Shown here piece by piece: positions 9,017 to 19,435 of a stretch of 64,000 nucleotides of DNA. Both the position numbers and the translations under genes were made by a program. Positions within the stretch are counted from its first letter, which is position 1. The number at the start of each line of letters is the position of its first letter. The notes below the pieces were generated by a model. The model searched no databases and had not been told where the DNA came from. It worked only from the letters and a program-made list of their open reading frames with translations. Origin of the DNA: Saussurea involucrata (taxonomy: Eukaryota > Streptophyta > Magnoliopsida > Asterales > Asteraceae); contig CM066315.1 of assembly GCA_033807775.1 (NCBI GenBank), positions 6,948,501 through 7,012,500 on the forward strand, in the 5' to 3' direction.

Positions 9017-12000
9017 ATGTTTAGACGAAGCCCTAGTGGTAGAAATAGCCAATGATGGTCAGGTTTTAGTTCGAGATATTTTGCGGGGTTGCAAAATTGA
9101 AATTGAAGGGAGGAAATTCTTAATTGATTTAATGCCGATAGAGATTGGAGGATTTGACGTGGTGATTGGAATGGATTGGTTATCCGCAAACCGAGCTGAA
9201 ATCTTATGTGCCAAGAAATTAATTCGCCTACCTTCTCCGGACGGGAGTCACGTGATTGTCTATGGGGAACGAAGGAAGGGGGAGATACCAATTATTACAA
9301 TGTTGAAGGCCCGGAAATGTTTAATCAAAGGGTGTGCGTCGTTTATTGCTTATGTTATCAATGCCAAGTTAGAGAAAAAGAAGATGGAAGATGTAAGAGT
9401 GGTGCGCGAGTTTCCAGACGTATTTCCGGAAGAATTACCGGGTTTACCACCAGAGCGCCAGGTGGAATTTAAGATAGACTTGGTGCCGGGGGCAGCTCCC
9501 ATAGCTAGAGCTCCTTATCGATTGGCTCCGTCCGAGATGCAAGAAATGATGGCACAACTTCAAGAACTTTTGGAGAAGGGGTTCGTAAGGCCGAGTTCAT
9601 CTCCTTGGGGAGCGCCGGTTTTATTTGTAAAGAAGAAGGACGGCACTATGCGCATGTGCATAGACTACCGGGAGTTGAATAAAGTAACGGTGAAGAACAA
9701 ATATCCACTTCCTAGAATCGATGATTTATTCGACCAACTTCACGGGGCGGGATGTTTTTCAAAGATCGATTTACGTTCTGGTTATCATCAAGTGAAGGTT
9801 AAGGAAGGCGGCGTTCCAAAGACAGCGTTCCGAACGCGGTATGGCCATTATGAATTTTTGGTAATGCCGTTCGGGCTGACAAATGCACCAGCAGTATTTA
9901 TGGATTTGATGAATCGGGTGTGCCGACCTTTTCTTGACAAAACAGTGATTGTTTTCATAGATGATATTTTGGTATACTCTAAGAATGAAGTAGAACATGA
10001 ATTGCATCTACGAGAGGTGTTAGATGTGTTGAGAAAAGAAAAACTGTACGCAAAATTCTCTAAGTGCGACTTTTGGTTGAAAGAGGTCCAATTTTTGGGT
10101 CATGTAATTGCTCGGGATGGGGTGAAGGTGGATCCATCCAAAGTTGAGGCGATGATGAATTGGGAACCGCCCAAGAGTCCAGGAGAAATCCGAAGTTTCT
10201 TAGGATTGGCGGGTTACTACCGGAGGTTCATCCAAGATTTTTCCAAGATTGCATCCTCATTGACGGCATTAACGCGGAAAAATGTGAACTTTGTTTGGAC
10301 CGATGTGCAAGAGAAGGCATTTCGCACCCTCCAAAAGAAATTGTGTGAAGCGCCAATTCTCTCCTTACCCGAGGGACCGGAAGATTTCGTGGTTTATAGC
10401 GATGCATCTAAGATGGGCTTAGGGTGTGTGTTAATGCAACGGGGAAAAGTAATTGCTTACGCCTCGAGACAACTTAAGGTGCATGAAAAGAACTACCCTA
10501 CGCATGATTTGGAATTAGCCGCGGTCGTTTTTGCATTGAAGTTATGGCGTCATTATTTATACGGCACGAAATGCATATTGTACACGGATCACAAGATCTT
10601 GAAACATGTGTTCGACCAAAAAGAGCTGAATATGAGACAACGAAGATGGTTGGAGTTACTCAAAGACTACGACTGTGAATTACTTTACCACCCGGGTAAA
10701 GCGAATGTGGTCGCCGATGCCTTGAGTCGAAAGGAGTATAGCGGAAGCTTACGCGCCAACCTCTCAAGAATTGACATAATGTCGAGTTTAGTAGAGCAAA
10801 TTAGAATAGCACAATCCGAAGCACTAAAAGAAGAAAACCTCAAGGAAGAGGTAATGGTGAAACAAAGGCAACTGTTAATCGAAGATAGCCGTGGAGTTAA
10901 GCTGTTCAACGGGCGTGTGTGGGTACCTAAGATCGGTGGGAATAGGGAACTACTCATGGATGAGGTTCATAAATCCAAATACTCCATTCATCCCGGGAGT
11001 ACTAAAATGTATCGGGATTTGAAGCAGCATTATTGGTGGCCAGTCATGAAATTAGATGTGGCACGGTATGTGGGTCAATGCACGACTTGCTCGCAAGTAA
11101 AGGCTCAACATCAATTACCTTACGGTGAGTTGAAACCTTTGGAAATCCCCGAGTGGAAATGGGAGAAAATCACAATGGATTTTGTAACTAAATTACCAAA
11201 GACTATGAAGGGTCACGACACCATTTGGGTGATAGTGGATCGGTTGACGAAGAGTGCACACTTCTTAGCTATGCGGGAGACTTTACCAATGGACAGGTTG
11301 GCAAAACTTTACATTGATGAGGTAGTTTCACGACATGGAGTGCCCGTATCTATAGTATCTGATCGGGATAGCCGGTTCACATCAAGATTTTGGCAAGCGT
11401 TACAAGAAGAACTTGGTACGAGGGTAAATTTGAGCACGGCATATCACCCACAAACTGATGGTCAAAGCGAGAGGACCATTCAGACATTGGAGGATATGTT
11501 GAGGGCGTGCGTAATAGACTTTGGAGGCAGTTGGGATACTCACCTACCATTGGTAGAGTTCGCTTACAACAATAGTTATCACTCGAGTTTGAAGGCAGCA
11601 CCATTCGAAGCCTTGTATGGAAGAAAGTGTAGAACTCCCGCGTGTTGGTTAGAAGCGGGAGAAAAGCAATTTACCGGACCAGAAATTGTACAAGAAACAA
11701 CTGATAAGGTTAAGGTGATTAGAGAACGATTGAAAGCAGCCCAAGATCGACAAAAGAGCTATGCCGATAAGAGACGGAAACCGATAGAGTTTCAAGTAGG
11801 AGAAAGAGTGATGTTGAAAGTGTCCCCTTGGAAAGGACTGGTTCGTTTTGGAAAGCGCGGGAAGTTAAGTCCCCGTTTTCTCGGACCATTTACTATTCTA
11901 GAGCGTGTGGGTTTACAAGCCTACAAGTTAGATTTACCCCCGGAAATGGATGGAATACATCCAACTTTCCATGTGTGTTATCTACGGAAATGCTTGGCGG

Positions 12001-12218
12001 AAGGAGAAAGTGTGATACCATTGTCAGAAATCCGGGTAGATGACAACCGATGTACCGAGGAACCCGAAGCTATTTTGGACAGAGTGGTTACGAAACTTCG
12101 ACACAAGGAGGTAGCAAAGGTTAAAGTACAATGGAAACATCATAGGGGTGCCAATGTGACTTGGGAACCAGAGGAGGACATGAAGCGCCGGTATCCGCAT
12201 CTGTTCGTACAACCTTAA
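8940..12218 (+). CDS. Tekay copy 2 pol
   Basis: Translation identical to copy 1 pol: protease remainder, RT with FIDD, RNase H, HHCC and DDE integrase, chromodomain. It overlaps gag by 77 nt in the +1 frame, so the gag/pol frame break is shared by both copies and predates their separation. It begins on a non-ATG codon (GTG). Stop 37 bp before LTR 3. Confidence 0.92.
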   Translation: MYYSIRVQVFLLCRYLFCQKLSMPTKCLDEALVVEIANDGQVLVRDILRGCKIEIEGRKFLIDLMPIEIGGFDVVIGMDWLSANRAEILCAKKLIRLPSPDGSHVIVYGERRKGEIPIITMLKARKCLIKGCASFIAYVINAKLEKKKMEDVRVVREFPDVFPEELPGLPPERQVEFKIDLVPGAAPIARAPYRLAPSEMQEMMAQLQELLEKGFVRPSSSPWGAPVLFVKKKDGTMRMCIDYRELNKVTVKNKYPLPRIDDLFDQLHGAGCFSKIDLRSGYHQVKVKEGGVPKTAFRTRYGHYEFLVMPFGLTNAPAVFMDLMNRVCRPFLDKTVIVFIDDILVYSKNEVEHELHLREVLDVLRKEKLYAKFSKCDFWLKEVQFLGHVIARDGVKVDPSKVEAMMNWEPPKSPGEIRSFLGLAGYYRRFIQDFSKIASSLTALTRKNVNFVWTDVQEKAFRTLQKKLCEAPILSLPEGPEDFVVYSDASKMGLGCVLMQRGKVIAYASRQLKVHEKNYPTHDLELAAVVFALKLWRHYLYGTKCILYTDHKILKHVFDQKELNMRQRRWLELLKDYDCELLYHPGKANVVADALSRKEYSGSLRANLSRIDIMSSLVEQIRIAQSEALKEENLKEEVMVKQRQLLIEDSRGVKLFNGRVWVPKIGGNRELLMDEVHKSKYSIHPGSTKMYRDLKQHYWWPVMKLDVARYVGQCTTCSQVKAQHQLPYGELKPLEIPEWKWEKITMDFVTKLPKTMKGHDTIWVIVDRLTKSAHFLAMRETLPMDRLAKLYIDEVVSRHGVPVSIVSDRDSRFTSRFWQALQEELGTRVNLSTAYHPQTDGQSERTIQTLEDMLRACVIDFGGSWDTHLPLVEFAYNNSYHSSLKAAPFEALYGRKCRTPACWLEAGEKQFTGPEIVQETTDKVKVIRERLKAAQDRQKSYADKRRKPIEFQVGERVMLKVSPWKGLVRFGKRGKLSPRFLGPFTILERVGLQAYKLDLPPEMDGIHPTFHVCYLRKCLAEGESVIPLSEIRVDDNRCTEEPEAILDRVVTKLRHKEVAKVKVQWKHHRGANVTWEPEEDMKRRYPHLFVQP

Positions 12219-12255
12219 ATTTCGAGGACAAAATTTTATTCAAGTTGGGGAGAAT

Positions 12256-14013
12256 TGTAACACCCCGGATTTCGTTTTGTGTAGTTTTGTACTTATAATT
12301 ACATGTTAAAGTATTATTTTGTTATAGCAAGAATTTCATCTCGTTAGAATCTAGTTAAGGGCCGAAAAGTAGATCAAATGAGGCTTGGTGCCCTTTGGGC
12401 GATAGTGACCGGCGAGAGTGCCCATGTCACTATCGCGGTTGTCACAATCGCCGGGTTTGTACCGCAAGTTTGATCTTTCAGACATTTGGAATTCAGGCGA
12501 TTATGCCTTGGGCGATAGTGACAGTGTCACTATCGCATGGTCACAATCGCTCAAGCTGTACCGAGAGTTTGGGGGTGTTGGGCGATAGTGCCCCGGCGAT
12601 AGTGACAGTGTCACTATCGCCATGTCACAATCGCTGCCGACCTATTTAGGTATAAAAAGAAGAGTTTCGGGATTTTATCTTATCTTTTGAAAAACTGAAG
12701 TTTGAGCAGTCGAATTCTCTGAGTAGAAAGGTAAGGTTTTGATACTTTTCCTCTTTTTCAGATAGTGATTAATTGATTAGAGTGTTTATAAACACTTATG
12801 CTAAATCATAGGTGATCAACATCATTATATTACAAGGTTCCTACTCTTCCTTCAAGAATCAGCTTCACCCACTTCATTTAGGGTTTTTGTGGTTTGCTGC
12901 AGATTTCCTAAGGTGAGTAAACTGAACTTAAGAGCTTAATTGATATATGAATCACAATATTGTTTGAATTCTTGTAACAACTTCATCTTAAAGTGATATT
13001 TGGGTCAATAAGCTCTTGTCTCTTTAAAAAGGGATTCCAAGGAGCTTAAAGAGTGAAGTAAAGGTTATGTGACATTTATTTACTTGGAATTGTATAAATT
13101 ATGATACTATTCAACTGAAATTGGTTATACTTAAATATTAGGGCTTGGAGCTTAATGAATTAAGCTGAGTCTTAATGACAGAAATGGATGCTACATAATG
13201 GAAATAATTGCATATGGAATTGGAATATGTACTATGCTACAATAAACTCATAACGTTACTTGGGTGTATGTGTGTAGTTGATACTTTAATGTGTATAGAA
13301 ATCATATGCTAAATGAAATAGTTGGACTGTTTTATTGAAGTAAATGTATGGCTTATGAACTGCTTGGAGTAGTTGTTTGTTGGTATTCACAAATTGGAGG
13401 AATCTCTAAGTAGGCATTGGGAAGGTATAGTCTTGGGCACTTACCTTGAGGGTTTGTGTATCGATCCACGCCTTCGGGATTTATACCATATAGGTAGTCC
13501 CGATGTGCCGGGCCTTGGGGCGTTACCTTGGAGGTAGACGCTAAGGTATATCTTCAAAGATGATGTAACTCGGATTGATGTTTGGGTTTCCCATGGAGTC
13601 CGATTTGTGAATGACCATGTTAATAATATTGTATATGAAATAAATTGTATGCTTTGCTATATGTTTACTCACTAGGCTTTTCAAGCCTAACACTTGTACT
13701 TGTTTAAAATGTGTCACAGGTTATAGTGGTGCCATTCCTAAGAAGGCATAGAGGAAGACTTGTGAGCATGGGGGGGGTACTTGGAGATGCTATTATTAGA
13801 AGATTAAATTTACCCAATTATGACAATTTTTGTAATCTTATTTCTATAGTAGAGATTTGATTAGTTAGTTGTCATAGATGTACATATAACTCTTTGTTGG
13901 TAAACAGGTATTATGTATTCCCACTTTTGTGAGCTCGTGCTTTGGCATTGTATATTTATATCACTCTTCCGTTTTATGGAAGTTTTTGTTGACCCTGTTT
14001 TTAGGGTGTCACA
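12256..14013 (+). repeat. Tekay LTR 3, 1758 bp
   Basis: Full-length copy of the LTR at 5478-7235 with two substitutions seen. It ends in GGGTGTCACA and is followed by CTTGGGCTAG, unrelated to the internal region, so this is the right-hand border of the whole structure. Confidence 0.95.
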
Positions 14014-14144
14014 CTTGGGCTAGCCATAGGATGGGCCGAGTCGACGGGGATTAGTCGGGTGACACCCTTAAGTGGGAGCCCGGATACCCCAGGAACGTGT
14101 GTGTGTTCTACTGCCGTTAAAAAAAACAATGAGCAGAATGAGCA

Positions 14145-14520
14145 GAAAATCGAAATCGATTTCTTATTTCGAACCAGATTGCGATGGAGAAAATCGAACC
14201 AGATTGCGATGGAGAAAATCGAACCAGAAAATCGAAATCGATTTCTTATTTCGAACCAGATTGCGATGGAGAAAATCGAACCAGATTTCTTATTTCGAAC
14301 CAGATTGCGATGGAGAAAATCGAACCAGATTTCTTATTTCGAACCAGATTGCGATGGAGAAAATCGAACCAGATTGCGATGGAGAAAATCGAACTAGATT
14401 GCGATGGAGAAAATCGAACCAGAAAATTGAAATCGATGCACAAAATCGAACCAGATTTCTTATGCTGTACGATGCACAAAATCGAACCAGATTTCTTATG
14501 CTGTATGATGCACACAATCG
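14145..14520 (+). repeat. 25-bp minisatellite
   Basis: Repeats of a 25-bp unit built from GAACCAGATTGCGATGGAG plus AAAATC, interspersed with a second module containing TTTCTTATTTC; the 3' end diverges. The unit has no stop in any forward frame and is not a multiple of three. Reading frames of 112-163 codons therefore stay open in all three forward frames; these are not genes. 14014-14144 shows nothing recognisable. Confidence 0.8.
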
Positions 14521-14814
14521 ATGGAGAAGAAGCAAAGAACCAGATCGTCGACTGCAAGGGTAAAACTAGGGCAAGGGTAATTTTGGCTTATGAAAAGATT
14601 CAATTCCATTCCTTTAAAATCCTTTGTATTTAGGATGAATGTTTAAATAGCTATTTGATGGAATTGGTTGGAATTTGAGATTCCATTCCTTTAAAAACCT
14701 TGAACCAAACAATGGAATTGAATCTGGTCAAAGGAATTTGAGATTCCAATTCCATCAAATTCCTTTAAAAACCTTGAACCAAACAGCCCCTTCCATTGAC
14801 CAAATTCCACTCAG

Positions 14815-15449
14815 GCGTTTGGTTACCTATCGATCCATACCACCGCCGACCACCACCGTTCTGAACCACCGACGACCACCACCGATCTGAACTGCCGTCG
14901 ACCACCACCGATCTGAACACCACCGATCCGAACCATCGTCGACCACCACCATTTTGAACCACCGCCGACTACCACCCATCTGAACCACCGTTGACCACCA
15001 CCATTCCGAACCACCGTAGGCCACCACCGATCCGAACCACCGTCGACCACCACCGATTCATACCACCGCCGACCACCACCGATCTGAACCACCGATCTAA
15101 GCCACCACTGACCACCACCCATATGAACCACCACCGACCACCGTCGACCACCATCGATCTGAACCACCGCCGACCATTGCCGCTCTGATCCATCACCGCC
15201 GACAATCACCGATGGTTCAGATTTTTAAAAAGGGTATTTTGGTCATTTACTAGTATTTAATTCCAATTCCAAAGCTAAATTATGTGAACTAGACAGACAA
15301 ATTCCAATTCCTTTAACAGATTTCGTTCCAATATATGTCAACCAAACAGGTGGTGAAACCTGATAACATTTCATTCCAATTCCTTCAAAGTCAAATTTCA
15401 TTGACAGATTCCTCTCCATCAAAAAACATTATGTGAACCAAACGCCCCT
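14815..15449. repeat. MITE-like block containing a 26-bp GC-rich tandem repeat
   Basis: The outer ends carry an inverted GGCGTTTGGTT / AACCAAACGCC pair, like many small non-autonomous DNA elements. Inside, 14838-15200 is a degenerate array of about 14 units of 26 bp around CGCCGACCACCACCGATCTG. The surrounding sequence (14580-15560) repeats phrases such as CCAAACGGCCCT and ATTCCATTCC, suggesting several nested small elements. No target duplication could be fixed, so class and borders are uncertain. Confidence 0.4.
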
Positions 15450-16329
15450 TAGGATTTCAAATTCGGACATTCCTGCAAACCAAACACGGGATTGAAATGG
15501 ATTTGAAATCCAAATCCATTCCATTCCTACAAACCAAACGGTCCTAGGATTTCATTAAAATACCTCAAACATAGGATTTTGAAATCCCAAGGGGGTGGCT
15601 TAGGATTTCAAATTTGGAGAGGTTAGACATTTTATTTGGATTTGTTCTATTGGGTTGCACATGATAAAGGTTTTCTGTTTCATATTTGATATGACTTTTA
15701 GTGGAACATACATGAACATAGTGGAACGTGTTTCATCCTTCTCCCACGAAATAAGTTAGAACAAGCCTATATTTTATCAATATACGCTTATTTAGATTGA
15801 TTATTCGGTAAAATAAAGTACTGAACAACTCATTTTGTAAATTGGTGATTTTACCATTTCTGTTATGTTCAATCATGTTTTGCCAAACGATAAACAACTT
15901 GTCATGTTTTGTTTGGGTACCAAACACACTATTGGTGAACTGGTTGGATCAAGGCACCGTTAATTTTGAAAAAAAAATTCCGTTCTATACATAATTGGTC
16001 ATGGTCTCGGACCAGACCTTGAAATTCCATAATACTTGTAACTAGTCCTGGACAATCGGGCCATAACTGAGCCCAATCGAGCCGGGTCGGGCCAGATCAG
16101 GCCGAGCCTAATTTGGCCATCTTTAAACCGTCTTATGGGTTGGGCTTTATAGAATCTAATATAGATTTACCGGTTTTTTCAAAAATGAATAAAATGCACA
16201 TACTATTTTTTTGTATAAAAAAGATTGATACCGGCAACACCAACCGGCCCACAATCGGCTGCCTATCCATAATGTGGGGGGCATACCTGACTCACTCAGC
16301 GGTTGTGGCTATGAGGGTGTTCCAAATAA
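15450..16329. other. Non-coding host intergenic DNA
   Basis: No credible gene. 16035-16110 holds a short run of GGGCC/GAGCC words like hAT-type subterminal repeats. It lacks recognisable matching ends and is probably a decayed fragment. Confidence 0.5.
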
Positions 16330-16612
16330 AAAATATGCACATTATTTAGCAAAGACCGCTCAATATACACAAGATCAGACACAAGGAACATGAATAATGT
16401 CTTTTTAATTATTTTGAAGTTTATGGGTTGAGATATAAATAATCATATATTTTGCCTATTTTATGGGGTTGATAAAAATGATTCGTTTTTAGCCGATTTG
16501 GAAACTCAAATATGATTGGGTCTTGCGGTGGCTAACCTCTTATTCTTTAAAAAGGTTGGGTCAAGCTTTTTTGGTTTGTGACAACTCGTTGAGCCCACGT
16601 GTTCTATGAGAG
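16330..16612 (-). pseudogene. Possible fourth, CDS-less relic of the tandem small-gene family
   Basis: 16335-16400 resembles the 3' flank of the small genes (CATTATTTAGCAAAGA, then an AATATACACA-like stretch; compare 18508-18565 and 44085-44120). 16510-16600 resembles their upstream flank (ATATGATTGGGTCTT, then TTTGGTTTGTG; compare 40983-41075). The coding part between is missing. Reading this as a fourth duplication unit that lost its CDS is inference from short matches. Confidence 0.35.
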
Positions 16613-17891
16613 TAGACATGTCCAAAAGGTCGGCCCGGGCTAGCCTGGATCGGGCTTTGGGCGGGCCCGGGCCCAAGTACTGTTCACGGGACCAGGCTTT
16701 GAACAGGCCCGGGCCGGACTGGGCCGGGCTTCGTGCAATAGGGCTGGGCCTGATCAGGCTTATCAAAAGACCGGGTCTACCGGGCCGGGCCGGGTCCGGG
16801 CCCAAAACCGGGCCTTGGAAAAAAATTGTATTTTTTGCATTTTTAGTAAATATTATTCGTATCCACTATAAAATACTTAATTGGATCACTCAAACATACT
16901 TAAAAATACGTTCTATTAGAATTTCATATATAAAGAAAAATACGTTCTATTAATTTTATATAAATTATAAAGAAAAATACATTTAAATAAGTACATTTAT
17001 TGAATTATAAAGAAAAATACTCTTAATCCTCGTCCTCGTATGGTGGATAGTATGCAAGAGTTCCGGTCGTTTTAAGTCTATTAATAGCCGTAAGATCATC
17101 GAGTTCATCAACATCGAGTTGTTCTTCAGGGTCGATCTCGTCGTCGTCGTAATGTGATACATTACTTTCACAATCGGTACTTGTCGGGGTACTTAGTTGT
17201 TGGGTACTTAGTCCCGGGCCAACATGTTATCGTACGACCATATTTGACCTTGGTTGTCAAGTATGGGTTGACTTGAATCACCTCCGGACTTGAGTGCCTT
17301 GCATGCGCCATCGGTGTGCCTCTTTAAGGTCGAGTTTCCCGAGAGCGCAAGGAGAAGTCCACACCTTTTGCATTGTGCCTTTTTATTCCCGTCGATGAGA
17401 ACCACCATATTGAAATCATTCCAAACATCGGATTTTCGTCTGTGCTCGGCAAGAACTTCTCTAATTTGTAGGTTTGATGAACTACCGCCGACCATTTTGA
17501 GTGAAGGATGGAAAATTTGAAAGAACGAGAAGTTGTATGAAATGAACACGAGAAAGCGAGAAATCGAGAATTGTAAGCGAGAATTGCGTTTTTTGCGTTT
17601 TTGTAAGTTGGTATCAAACTCAATACATCCACTACCTATTTATAGTGTTTTGGAGGCAAGAAAAACACAAAAAAACGGATCTAAACGGCCCCATCTAACG
17701 GCTATAAACGACTATTTTTTGAATGTGTACCGGGCCGAGATTTTCAGCAAAAACAATGCCTGTTAGGGCCCGGGGGGCCGAGACCGGGCTTTGGGCGGGC
17801 CAGGTCGGGGCCGGGCTTTGGGCAGGCCGGGCTTCGGGCTCTTGGCGGGCTTTTTCGGGCCCGGGCCCATTTGGCCATCTCTATATGAGAG
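16605..17891 (-). mobile_element. Small hAT transposon with BED-finger remnant, TSD TATGAGAG
   Basis: The element proper is 16613-17883 (1271 bp), flanked on both sides by the 8-bp duplication TATGAGAG (16605-16612 and 17884-17891). The termini are TAGACATGTCC and, inverted, TAGAGATGGCC, followed by dense GGGCCCGGGC-type subterminal repeats. Eight-base duplications, these ends and the BED ORF inside identify the hAT superfamily. The element is too short for a complete transposase, so it is an internally deleted, non-autonomous copy. Confidence 0.9.
17208..17495 (-). CDS. BED-type zinc finger N-terminus of a hAT transposase (truncated)
   Basis: 95 codons from the first ATG; the frame is open upstream to 17549 but without ATG. 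It contains a BED finger: a SDVWNDF motif, then CKRC, then LKRHTDGAC, giving the Cys2/His-Cys zinc ligands. In full-length hAT transposases this domain binds the subterminal repeats; the RNase H-like core and dimerisation domain are missing here. After the stop, an acidic stretch ending near 17025 is open in another frame and may be the C-terminal tail left by the deletion. If expressed, the product could only bind DNA. Confidence 0.75.
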   Translation of the reverse strand: MVGGSSSNLQIREVLAEHRRKSDVWNDFNMVVLIDGNKKAQCKRCGLLLALSGNSTLKRHTDGACKALKSGGDSSQPILDNQGQIWSYDNMLARD

Positions 17892-18570
17892 CAATACTCG
17901 TTTGTTAGGGATCGCTATCTTTTATGTTTCTAGAAATAATTTAGCTGTTGGATTCTTATATATTGAGTTTTTATACGTGGATGTTGATTTGTGACTTACA
18001 TTTGAATCAAAACGCTTCCAACTTGGTCAACTACTGCAACTACTTAATTGGTAATGAACTGTTTCTATTGCAAAATCAGTACAAAGAAATCCCTTGAATG
18101 ATACTTCGGACCCGTTTGGTTTGCGGAATTTAGTGGGATTTGAAATTGTATTTTTAAGTTAAATATAAAAAAATATATAATTACTTTAATTATATATTTA
18201 TTTTAAATTATTTATTAATTTTATTTAAATATATATACCTTAATTATATTTTTAAATAAAACTGGTTAAATACAACATTTTTATAAAAATCTATAACATT
18301 AAAACCGATTAAATATGTAAAATCTCTGAAAAAGCAGGCAATACCGTTACGTTTATAACGGAAACCTCATAAAAACTTTCAACGAAAAAGTAACCACTAT
18401 GTTGAAAAACCGTACCTTGAGGTTTTTCACTTTTGAAAAACCATTGAAAAATAGTAAACATAACACAAATATTTTATTTTATTTCATATCATAAAATGAA
18501 TATCCAGAACACATTATTTAGCAAAGATTGCAAAATATACACATGATCAAATGCAACCCATATAATGTAA
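17884..18570. other. Non-coding, AT-rich intergenic DNA
   Basis: No gene seen. 18110-18145 carries a CCCGTTTGGTTTGCGGAA phrase typical of one end of a small DNA element, but no second end was found. 18150-18260 is nearly pure A/T. 18500-18570 is the 3' flank of the split small gene. Confidence 0.5.
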
Positions 18571-18625
18571 TTAGCTTCCCATCATAGACATTGTCTTGTT
18601 AAGTTCAAATTTTTTGTGACTCAAC
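18571..18625 (-). pseudogene. Split small gene, C-terminal fragment
   Basis: The last 17-18 codons of the third family member. The minus-strand reading ends in HKKFELNKTMSMMG plus one residue and TAA, almost the same as the C-terminus of the intact copy at 44143. The coding sequence stops at TCAAC (18621-18625), the left copy of the target duplication of element A. Its 5' part resumes at 40475. Confidence 0.85.
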
Positions 18626-19374
18626 TGTCAGGATCGATTCTTAACAAGAATTAAACTTCTTAGAAACAGAATTTAGAGAATCTTGCGGAATAGAACTCTA
18701 AATCAATTAAAGAACAATCAATAGAAATTCAATAAACTGTATATATATCAAACAGTTATTACTCACAAGTTTTACACCAAACCTCAATCTTGTTGAACAG
18801 GCTCAACAAGACGATTTCTACTTCTCTAGAAATAGGATCTATGATCTTGAGGTTAATTCACTCTTGAATGAATATCGAATTCTGTATACTCTCTATCTTC
18901 TGTTTTCGTCACTTTCATATATTCTAATAGCTATCTATCAATACTATTTATACAAAAGTAATTACAAGATAACTATCAAAAGTAAATTGATCTTCTGAAT
19001 CTTCGTTAAACATATCTTGATCAATTCCTTATTTGTCTCCAAAAGCATCGCATCCCAAACTTATCAACTCAGCAGTATTAATGATGATTTGGCTCAGCAG
19101 CATTAACAACCTTCAGCAGTATTAACCTTCACAGTCTTCAAGCAGTAGTAACTCAGCTCAGCAGTACTAACCATGTCTAGCAGTAGTAATTTGGTCTAGC
19201 AACACTAACTTCATCTAGCAGTAGTAATCTTGGTCTAGCAGTACTAACTTCATCTAGCAGTACTAACTTCGTCTAGCAGCAGTAACCTTGCCCAGCAGTA
19301 GTAACGAAGAACTGGCAGTAGTAATGTAGACTTAGCAGTACTAACCATACTTAGCATATCTTCAGTTCCCAACA
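18626..19374 (-). repeat. Element A 3' LTR
   Basis: 749 bp. U3 starts at 19374 on the minus strand. 14 variants of GCAGTANTAAC occupy 19071-19346. A TATAAATAG box (minus strand) lies at 18944-18952. The PPT (AGGGGAGAT on the minus strand) is at 19375-19383. Confidence 0.93.
19071..19346 (-). promoter_or_regulatory. U3 motif cluster and TATA of element A
   Basis: Fourteen copies of GCARYANTAAY (GTTAATACTGC-like on the minus strand), spaced about 15-30 bp. They lie 118 bp upstream of a TATAAATAG box at 18944-18952 (minus strand). The other LTR has the same cluster at 40169-40445. The pattern suggests a reiterated transcription-factor site; the factor is unknown. Confidence 0.6.
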
Positions 19375-19435
19375 ATCTCCCCTAACTTGACTTTTAGGAA
19401 AAGAAGTCAAGTTCTTCAGATGATGCTTCCAAAAC

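Larger units (their letters stand above)
1..14013 (+). mobile_element. Tandem pair of Ty3/gypsy Tekay-type chromoviruses (LTR-int-LTR-int-LTR)
   Basis: Two complete internal regions (458-5477 and 7236-12255) are separated by one full LTR and followed by another; the first LTR is truncated by the window start. The repeat period is 6778 bp, which equals one 5020-bp internal region plus one 1758-bp LTR. LTR ends are TGTAACACCC and GGGTGTCACA, an imperfect inverted repeat. A tRNA-iMet primer site follows each LTR and a purine tract precedes the next. Pol order is protease, RT, RNase H, integrase with a C-terminal chromodomain, which with the long LTR indicates the Tekay/Del clade. The target duplication cannot be tested because the left flank lies outside the window. 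Sharing of the middle LTR points to LTR-LTR recombination rather than two independent insertions. Confidence 0.93.

Noticed and set aside
1..14013. Two independent Tekay insertions side by side
   Set aside because: There is a single shared LTR between the internal regions and no sequence or duplication separating them, so independent insertion is not supported.
14059..14633. Open frames of 112, 163 and 149 codons
   Set aside because: Products of the 25-bp minisatellite, open in all frames because the unit lacks stops; no domain.
14765..15209. Val/Gly/Trp-rich minus-strand frames up to 128 codons
   Set aside because: Translations of the 26-bp GC-rich tandem repeat in several overlapping frames; not conserved protein.
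16035..16110. A further hAT terminus from GGGCC-rich sequence
   Set aside because: No matching opposite end or 8-bp duplication could be found; kept only as a possible fragment.
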